A stretch of DNA of 10,405 nucleotides from Clostridia bacterium (lineage in GTDB: Bacteria > Bacillota > Clostridia > Oscillospirales > UBA644), in assembly GCA_017424085.1 (NCBI GenBank), contig JAFPBP010000225.1, positions 1-10,405 of the forward strand, read 5' to 3'. The notes beneath the pieces were generated by a model. The model was not told the origin of the DNA. It searched no databases and saw only the letters and a list, made by a program, of their open reading frames with translations. A program made the position numbers and the translations under genes. How positions within the stretch are numbered: the stretch's first letter is position 1; each line of letters begins with the position of its first letter. Shown here piece after piece: positions 6,420 to 10,405 of this stretch.

Positions 6420-7496
6420 TTTTTTGAGGTACATTTTATTATGAAAAGATTCTTTGCGCTGTTTCTGTCTTTGATTCTGCTTGTCGGCGCGTTCGTCGGG
6501 TGCACTGCAGACCCCGTCGATACGCAGACCGACACCTCCGCAAACGCTTCCACCGATACCGAGGCGAACGAATCCACCTCCACTCAGATCAAATATGAAA
6601 AGCCTCAGGACGTTTTGGAGGCATCCACTCACCTGGTTGGCTTGACCGATCAGAAAAACAGCCGTCTGATCGTTTGCGATCTTGCGGTGGAGGATTGGAG
6701 CAACGATGCCGCTGTTGTCTGGGAATTCAAGGATCCGCGGGTCAACAGCGCGGGAATCAAGTTCCGCTACAGCGAGGTCTTCGGCGGTCACGTCGTTCTC
6801 TTCTGCGGAGGCAAGGGTGCGGGAATTATTTCCTACGAAACCAAGAAAATGTTGTTCTATACGACAAACGTTGGCAACAATCCTCATTCTGTGGAGCTGC
6901 TGCCCGACGGCACCTTCCTGGTTGCGTCGTCCACGGGCAACGAGATCCACGTTTATACGGCGGCAACGGGCAGAACCCGACCGGTTCAGCGGATTGTTTG
7001 CGCCAATGCCCACGGAGTGCTGTGGGATCCTACCTATCAGGTGGTCTGGGCGGTTGGTTTGAACAAGCTCAGCGCGTATACCGTGTCGGGCGGTCCCGAA
7101 AATCCCCGTCTGACCCTGAACGGTGGTATGGTCTATACCACCAGCAAGTCGGGGCTTCACGATCTTTCCCCCTGCTATGGCGATCCTACCAAGCTGTTCG
7201 TTACCTGCGAAGCCGGCGTTCTTCTTTTTGATAAGGAAGAGGAAAAGTTCTCCACTGCCTATCCCGGCGCTTATTACGCCTCCAAAATGTCCTACGTGCC
7301 CGGTGTGGGGAATTATCCCGATAACGTTATGGCGATGACCCACGTGATCGCAGGGCAGACGGTGGGGCAGGAGTGGCAGATGAATCAGGTTACGATCCTT
7401 GTCCCGTTGGATAAATATACCGTCCGCAAGGTGATCCGCGTGGCGCCCAACGACGCCTATTACAAGCTGAGAGTCTGGATTCCCGATTATCAATAA
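6401..7496 (+). repeat. Type B duplicated segment, copy 2
   Basis: This is the second copy of the gap-free segment at 4217-5312 (offset 2184). Similarity begins in the last codons of the upstream type A gene (GATTATCAATAATTTTTTGA at 6408-6427, identical to 4224-4243) and runs through the type B stop codon. It places the duplication unit as a two-gene A-B block. Confidence 0.85.
6441..7496 (+). CDS. Propeller-like lipoprotein paralogue 7 (type B, second copy)
   Basis: The product is 351 aa. TGAGG at 6425-6429 precedes the ATG. The signal peptide is identical to that of paralogue 5 except A17 for S17, and ends at Cys21 (FVGC). The linker, about residues 22-50, differs at only a few positions. 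Motifs are NPHSVELLPDG (H149), AHGVLWDP (H191), GLHDLSPCYG (H240), GVLLFDK and YYKLRVWIPDYQ. By eye about 43 of 351 residues differ from paralogue 5, mostly in short clusters (for example residues 101-106, and near AHGVLWDP) rather than evenly, which suggests surface-loop variation. It is the last member before the ABC importer, and no clear terminator follows. Function is unknown. Confidence 0.9.
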   Translation: MKRFFALFLSLILLVGAFVGCTADPVDTQTDTSANASTDTEANESTSTQIKYEKPQDVLEASTHLVGLTDQKNSRLIVCDLAVEDWSNDAAVVWEFKDPRVNSAGIKFRYSEVFGGHVVLFCGGKGAGIISYETKKMLFYTTNVGNNPHSVELLPDGTFLVASSTGNEIHVYTAATGRTRPVQRIVCANAHGVLWDPTYQVVWAVGLNKLSAYTVSGGPENPRLTLNGGMVYTTSKSGLHDLSPCYGDPTKLFVTCEAGVLLFDKEEEKFSTAYPGAYYASKMSYVPGVGNYPDNVMAMTHVIAGQTVGQEWQMNQVTILVPLDKYTVRKVIRVAPNDAYYKLRVWIPDYQ

Positions 7497-7504
7497 TTTA
7501 TGCA

Positions 7505-7539
7505 GGGATGTTTTGTTTTGCATAAAACAGATGTATAAT
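7505..7539 (+). other. Post-array spacer with vestigial type A leader and weak -10 box
   Basis: GGATGTTTTG (7506-7515) then TTTTGCAT (7516-7523) repeats the type A leader GGATGTTTTGCAT (5320-5332) with a 5-base TTTTG duplication. This may be the scar of a third A-B unit. A short stem (7497-7504 with 7519-7526) encloses it, without a U-tract. TATAAT at 7534-7539 has no well-spaced -35 box and is at best a weak promoter. Confidence 0.3.
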
Positions 7540-7593
7540 TTCATATATTTGTGAAAAGAATGTTAAATTTAGAATACTTATTCAAAACTTCCC

Positions 7594-7622
7594 TTGACAA
7601 CCCGTGCGGAATGTGATATACT
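7594..7622 (+). promoter_or_regulatory. Sigma-A promoter of the amino acid importer
   Basis: A perfect -35 TTGACA (7594-7599), a 17-bp spacer and -10 TATACT (7617-7622) with a TGA extension (7614-7616) form a near-consensus extended -10 promoter. Predicted start is near 7629, leaving a leader of about 39 bases. That is too short for a T-box or a riboswitch. Confidence 0.92.
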
Positions 7623-7667
7623 CAATGCATAAATTTTCTCCAATCCATACGAAAGAAGGATACGAAT

Positions 7668-8426
7668 ATGAAAAAGTTTCTGGCGCTTCTTCTGGCAGGT
7701 CTGTTCCTGACTGCGTTCCTGGTCGGTTGTGCTCCCTCCGACGAAGATATTCTGGTCATGGCGACCAATGCGGAATTCCCTCCCTATGAATATAAGGAAG
7801 GCGAAGAATTCAAGGGCATCGACGTTGAGCTGGCGGAAGCCATTGCCGCAAAGCTGGGCAAAAAGCTGGTCATCGAGGACGTTCCCTTCGGCTCCATCGT
7901 CAGCGGTGTCAACACCGGTAAGTACGATATCGGTATGGCAGGTCTGACCGTTACCGACGAGCGCAAGCTTGAGGTCAACTTCTCCAAGTCCTACGCTACC
8001 GGCGTTCAGGTCGTTATCGTAAAGGAAAACTCCGCAATTAAGTCTCTGGACGATCTGGCAGGCGCAAACGTGATGATCGGCGTCCAGCAGGACACCACCG
8101 GTCATATCTATGCCTCCGATACCCCCGAGAACGGCGGTTACGGTGAGGATCACGTCATCCCCTACACCAACGGTGCCGCTGCTGTGGCTGCGCTGGTTGC
8201 GGATAAGGTTCAGGCTGTGATCATCGATAACGAGCCCGCCAAGGCTTACGTTGCCGCAAACGAAGGTCTGACGATCCTGGAAGCCAAGTGGCTCACCGAG
8301 GACTATGCCATCGCCATCAACAAGGCAGATACTCAGCTTCTGGCTGATATCGACGCCGCTCTGGACGCTCTGATCGCCGACGGTACCGTTCAGCGCATCA
8401 TCGACAAGTACATCAAGGCGGACTAA
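7668..8426 (+). CDS. Polar amino acid ABC transporter solute-binding lipoprotein
   Basis: The product is 252 aa, normal for the SBP_bac_3 family that feeds His/Gln/Arg/cystine-type importers. AGAAGGA (7654-7660) precedes ATG by 7 bases. The signal peptide ends in lipobox LVGC (Cys21), so the protein is tethered outside the membrane. Family motifs are NAEFPPYEY, GIDVELAEAIA, YDIGMAGLTVTDER with the ligand-carboxylate arginine (R99), FSKSY, GVQQDTTG in the second lobe, and IIDNEPAKAYV with the ligand-amine aspartate (D187). It collects a free amino acid and passes it to the permease encoded downstream. The exact substrate cannot be read from the sequence. It has its own strong promoter, and a terminator separates it from the permease gene, which should give more binding protein than membrane components. 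Confidence 0.95.
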   Translation: MKKFLALLLAGLFLTAFLVGCAPSDEDILVMATNAEFPPYEYKEGEEFKGIDVELAEAIAAKLGKKLVIEDVPFGSIVSGVNTGKYDIGMAGLTVTDERKLEVNFSKSYATGVQVVIVKENSAIKSLDDLAGANVMIGVQQDTTGHIYASDTPENGGYGEDHVIPYTNGAAAVAALVADKVQAVIIDNEPAKAYVAANEGLTILEAKWLTEDYAIAINKADTQLLADIDAALDALIADGTVQRIIDKYIKAD

Positions 8427-8442
8427 TCAAATTCTGAGTCGG

Positions 8443-8476
8443 AACGGAGAGGCTCCCCGAGTCTCTCCGTTTTTTT
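8443..8476 (+). terminator. Intra-operon rho-independent terminator
   Basis: ACGGAGAG (8444-8451) pairs with CTCTCCGT (8463-8470), and an inner CTC/GAG helix (8453-8455 with 8459-8461) continues the stem. A T7 run (8470-8476) follows. It lies between the binding-protein stop and the permease start. Because no promoter is evident before 8499, read-through is probably how the downstream genes are expressed. Confidence 0.9.
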
Positions 8477-8485
8477 CGCTCATGG

Positions 8486-8491
8486 AAAGGA
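8486..8491 (+). promoter_or_regulatory. Shine-Dalgarno AAAGGA that decides a GTG start
   Basis: AAAGGA is 7 bases from GTG 8499, the only start codon at proper spacing. No in-frame ATG lies nearby. Confidence 0.8.
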
Positions 8492-8498
8492 ACTTACC

Positions 8499-9317
8499 GT
8501 GAATTTATCCATTCTTTCCCTTTTGGCGGCTTCTTCCTTGGGAGAGCGCCTGTCGGAGGCGTGGAACGGGATGCAGGCTTGGATCGCGGCGGAATGGCAG
8601 GATTTCTGTCAGACCTTCCACGTGAACTTCATCGCCAGCAACCGTTGGCTTTCGCTTCTGAAGGGCTTGGGCATCACCCTGCAGATCACCTTCTTTGCTC
8701 TTCTTCTGGGCTTGGCGATCGGGCTCGTGGTGGCGTCGATCCGCTCTTCCTACGATAAAAATCAGGAAGCCATGGCGAAGCGAGGGGGCTTCGGCTGGGG
8801 CGTGATGAAGCTTTTGAACGGGCTTTGCAAGCTGTATCTGACCGTTTTCCGCGGCACCCCCGTGGTGGTCCAGCTGATGATCTTCTATTTTGTCATCTTC
8901 GCAAGCTCCCGCAACGGAACTCTCATCGCCATCATCGCCTTCGGCGTCAACTCGGGCGCCTACGTGGCGGAGATCTTCCGCAGCGGGATTGCCTCCGTGG
9001 ATGCGGGGCAGTTTGAGGCAGGGCGCTCGCTGGGCTTCAGCTATCTGCAGACCATGCTTTATATCATCATCCCCCAGGCATTCAAGACCATTCTTCCCAC
9101 CCTCTGCAATGAGTTCATCGTTCTTCTCAAGGAGACCTCCGTTGCGGGCTACGTGGGCGTGATGGATTTGACCAAGGCGGGAGATATCATCCGCGGGCGG
9201 ACCTTCTCCGCCTTTATGCCCCTGATCGCCGTTGCGCTGATCTATCTGGTGATGGTGGTCATCCTCACCTGGCTTGTGGGCAAGCTTGAGAGGAGGCTGA
9301 AGAAGAGTGAACGATAA
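8499..9317 (+). CDS. Polar amino acid ABC transporter permease
   Basis: The product is 272 aa with a GTG start. It belongs to the HisM/GlnP-type permease family, which forms the membrane channel of amino acid importers. A weakly hydrophobic N-terminal extension of about 50 residues precedes the first clear membrane segment (about 57-81). Others lie near 120-136, 140-158, 195-221 and 238-260. The cytoplasmic EAA loop that docks with the ATPase is visible at about 157-178 (AEIFRSGIASVDAGQFEAG). VFRGTPVVVQL (about 117-126) is the usual family block before the second segment. Only one permease gene is present, so the channel is probably a homodimer. Its last 11 bases overlap the ATPase gene, implying translational coupling. 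Confidence 0.95.
   Translation: MNLSILSLLAASSLGERLSEAWNGMQAWIAAEWQDFCQTFHVNFIASNRWLSLLKGLGITLQITFFALLLGLAIGLVVASIRSSYDKNQEAMAKRGGFGWGVMKLLNGLCKLYLTVFRGTPVVVQLMIFYFVIFASSRNGTLIAIIAFGVNSGAYVAEIFRSGIASVDAGQFEAGRSLGFSYLQTMLYIIIPQAFKTILPTLCNEFIVLLKETSVAGYVGVMDLTKAGDIIRGRTFSAFMPLIAVALIYLVMVVILTWLVGKLERRLKKSER
9291..9296 (+). promoter_or_regulatory. Perfect Shine-Dalgarno AGGAGG inside the permease gene
   Basis: AGGAGG lies 10 bases before GTG 9307, within the permease reading frame. It supports the overlapping GTG start of the ATPase gene. Confidence 0.8.
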
Positions 9318-10047
9318 TATCATTCAGGTGCGTGATCTGAAAAAGCACTACGGCAACGGAAAGATCAAGGCGCTGGACGGCATCGACGTGGACATCCGTC
9401 GCGGCGAGGTCGTGGTGGTCATCGGTCCCTCGGGAAGCGGAAAATCCACCTTCCTGCGAAGCCTCAACCTTATGGAGACCCCCACGCAAGGGGTGATCCT
9501 GGTGGATGGGGTGGATATCAACGGCAAAAGGGTCAATGTGAACCTGCACCGTCAGAAGATGGGCATGGTCTTTCAGCATTTCAACCTGTTTCCCCATATG
9601 ACCATCCTCAAAAACATGATCAAGGCGCCCATGACCCTGAAGAAAATGCCCAAGGCGGAGGCGGAAGCCAAGGCGTTGGAGCTGTTGCGTCGCGTGGGGC
9701 TGGAGGAGCGTGCGTACGACTATCCCTCCCAGCTTTCGGGCGGACAGAAGCAGCGTGTTGCCATCGTACGCGCCCTGTGCATGGACCCCGACGTGATGCT
9801 CTTCGACGAGCCCACCTCTGCGCTGGACCCCGAAATGGTGGGGGAGGTTCTGGACGTTATGCGGGATCTTGCCCGCGGCGGCATGACCATGGTGGTCGTG
9901 ACTCACGAAATGGGCTTTGCCAAGGAGGTCGGCACTCGGATCCTGTTCATGGACGGGGGCACCATTCTGGAGCAGAACACCCCTGCGGAGTTCTTCGCCA
10001 ACCCCCAAACCGACCGTGCCAAGGAATTCTTGTCCAAGGTTCTGTGA
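9307..10047 (+). CDS. Polar amino acid ABC transporter ATP-binding protein (GlnQ/HisP type)
   Basis: The product is 246 aa, full length for the family, with a GTG start overlapping the permease gene by 11 bases. All ATPase motifs are intact: A-loop Y15, Walker A GPSGSGKST (40-48), Q-loop Q90 (VFQHFNLFP), signature LSGGQ (143-147), Walker B VMLFDE (163-168) with catalytic E168, D-loop SALD (171-174) and H-loop H200 (VTHEMGFA). It sits on the inner face of the membrane as a dimer and powers uptake by the permease. The GlnQ-like label is a family assignment; the substrate is not determined. A strong terminator follows directly, closing the operon. Confidence 0.97.
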   Translation: MNDNIIQVRDLKKHYGNGKIKALDGIDVDIRRGEVVVVIGPSGSGKSTFLRSLNLMETPTQGVILVDGVDINGKRVNVNLHRQKMGMVFQHFNLFPHMTILKNMIKAPMTLKKMPKAEAEAKALELLRRVGLEERAYDYPSQLSGGQKQRVAIVRALCMDPDVMLFDEPTSALDPEMVGEVLDVMRDLARGGMTMVVVTHEMGFAKEVGTRILFMDGGTILEQNTPAEFFANPQTDRAKEFLSKVL

Positions 10048-10065
10048 GAAATTGCAATCGGATTC

Positions 10066-10096
10066 TGCGCTCCGCTTTTTGCGGGGCGCATTTTTT
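10066..10096 (+). terminator. Rho-independent terminator of the importer operon
   Basis: A 10-bp stem TGCGCTCCGC (10066-10075) with GCGGGGCGCA (10081-10090), containing one G-T wobble, closes on a T5 loop. It is followed by T6 (10091-10096) and another T4 after a G. Confidence 0.92.
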
Positions 10097-10127
10097 GTTT
10101 TGTGCCGCATTTTTTTGCGGGATTTGC

Positions 10128-10156
10128 TTGACGGGAGCGGAAATTTGTGCTATAAT
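10128..10156 (+). promoter_or_regulatory. Sigma-A promoter of the tex-like gene
   Basis: -35 TTGACG (10128-10133), a 17-bp spacer and a perfect TATAAT (10151-10156) with a TGC extension (10148-10150) form a near-consensus extended -10 promoter. Predicted start is near 10163, about 29 bases before the ATG. Confidence 0.93.
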
Positions 10157-10191
10157 GATATCAGAAGAAATCACCCCGAAAGGACGTCTCT

Positions 10192-10405
10192 ATGCAAGAA
10201 TCCGTGATCTTGTCTTCCGAATTCAAAATTCGCGGAGATCTGACCGAAAATATCATCAAGCTCATCGACGACGGCAACACCATCCCCTTTATTGCCCGTT
10301 ACCGTAAGGAAGTGACGGGAGGACTGGACGACACCGTCCTGCGTGACCTCTCGGAGCGCCTTGCCTACCTGCGCAATCTGGAAAAGCGCAAGGAAGAGGT
10401 GACCA
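10192..10405 (+). CDS. tex: Tex-family S1-domain RNA-binding protein, N-terminus (cut by window end)
   Basis: Seventy-one codons are visible from ATG 10192, and the frame is open to the window end. GAAAGGA (10178-10184) precedes the start by 7 bases. The segment IIKLIDDGNTIPFIARYRKEVTGGLDD.. followed by LSERLAYLRNLEKRKEEV is the highly characteristic N-terminal helical region of Tex. Tex is a cytoplasmic protein of roughly 700-800 residues with a YqgF-like nuclease-fold domain, helix-hairpin-helix motifs and a C-terminal S1 domain; it binds nucleic acid and influences transcription. Those later domains are beyond this window. The gene has its own promoter and is separated from the importer by a terminator, so it is an independent unit. 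Confidence 0.92.
   Translation, partial: MQESVILSSEFKIRGDLTENIIKLIDDGNTIPFIARYRKEVTGGLDDTVLRDLSERLAYLRNLEKRKEEVT

Noticed and set aside
7534..7539. Perfect TATAAT as a second importer promoter
   Set aside because: The best -35 candidates are 10 or 15 bp away and poor, whereas the promoter at 7594-7622 is near consensus.
4794..7544. 916-codon open frame on the minus strand across genes 5-7
   Set aside because: It is antisense to clearly real lipoprotein genes. Their codon bias keeps the opposite frame open, and the duplicated array makes it long and internally repetitive. It has no signal, domain or ribosome site of its own.
8505..9323. 272-codon minus-strand frame opposite the permease
   Set aside because: It is a mirror of the real permease gene with a charged, low-complexity product and no recognisable family.
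10105..10120. CCGCA/TGCGG hairpin as a second terminator
   Set aside because: The stem is only 5 bp and the T-run lies in the loop, not after the stem.
1..10405. CRISPR array, insertion sequence or prophage
   Set aside because: No short regularly spaced repeats, transposase, integrase or terminal inverted repeats were seen. The only repeats are the paralogous genes.

Overview
This window (about 55% G+C by eye) reads like a chromosomal piece of a Gram-positive, Clostridia-type bacterium, probably an uncultured gut or rumen lineage. That placement is inference. It rests on canonical sigma-A promoters with TGn-extended -10 boxes, strong AAAGGA or AGGAGG Shine-Dalgarno sites, Gram-positive-style lipoprotein signal peptides, a CCA-encoding tRNA-Ser gene, and U-tract terminators. 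All genes are on the + strand, and no transposase, integrase or CRISPR array was seen.

Positions 1-7496 hold an array of seven paralogous secreted lipoproteins, the first cut by the window edge. Each complete member has a type II (lipobox) signal peptide, a Ser/Thr/Asp-rich linker and a domain of roughly 290-300 residues that looks like a beta-propeller. From memory it resembles the uncharacterised DUF6528 group; that assignment needs a profile search. Three histidine motifs recur in every complete copy at about one-blade spacing: NPHS, (A/V)HG(V/I)LWDP and HDLxPxY. A tRNA-Ser(GGA) gene with its own promoter and terminator lies between the first and second paralogues. A perfect 22-bp palindrome follows it in front of the second gene. 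Genes 1-3 belong to one sub-type ('EEVLW') and genes 4-7 to another ('YQVVW'), and a 13-bp hairpin marks the switch. Genes 4-7 are an A-B-A-B array made by tandem duplication of a two-gene unit.

Positions 7497-10047 hold a polar amino acid ABC importer operon: a lipoprotein solute-binding protein behind a consensus promoter, an internal terminator, then a permease and an ATPase overlapping by 11 bases. A strong terminator closes the operon. A consensus extended -10 promoter then drives a gene whose N-terminus matches the Tex family of S1-domain RNA-binding proteins, cut by the window end.

The importer's working cycle is clear from family knowledge: the binding protein captures an amino acid outside the cell, the permease dimer moves it, and the ATPase pair powers transport. 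What the propeller lipoproteins do is unknown. Their multiplicity, surface location and conserved histidines suggest binding or processing of related extracellular ligands, and the link to the neighbouring importer is only positional.
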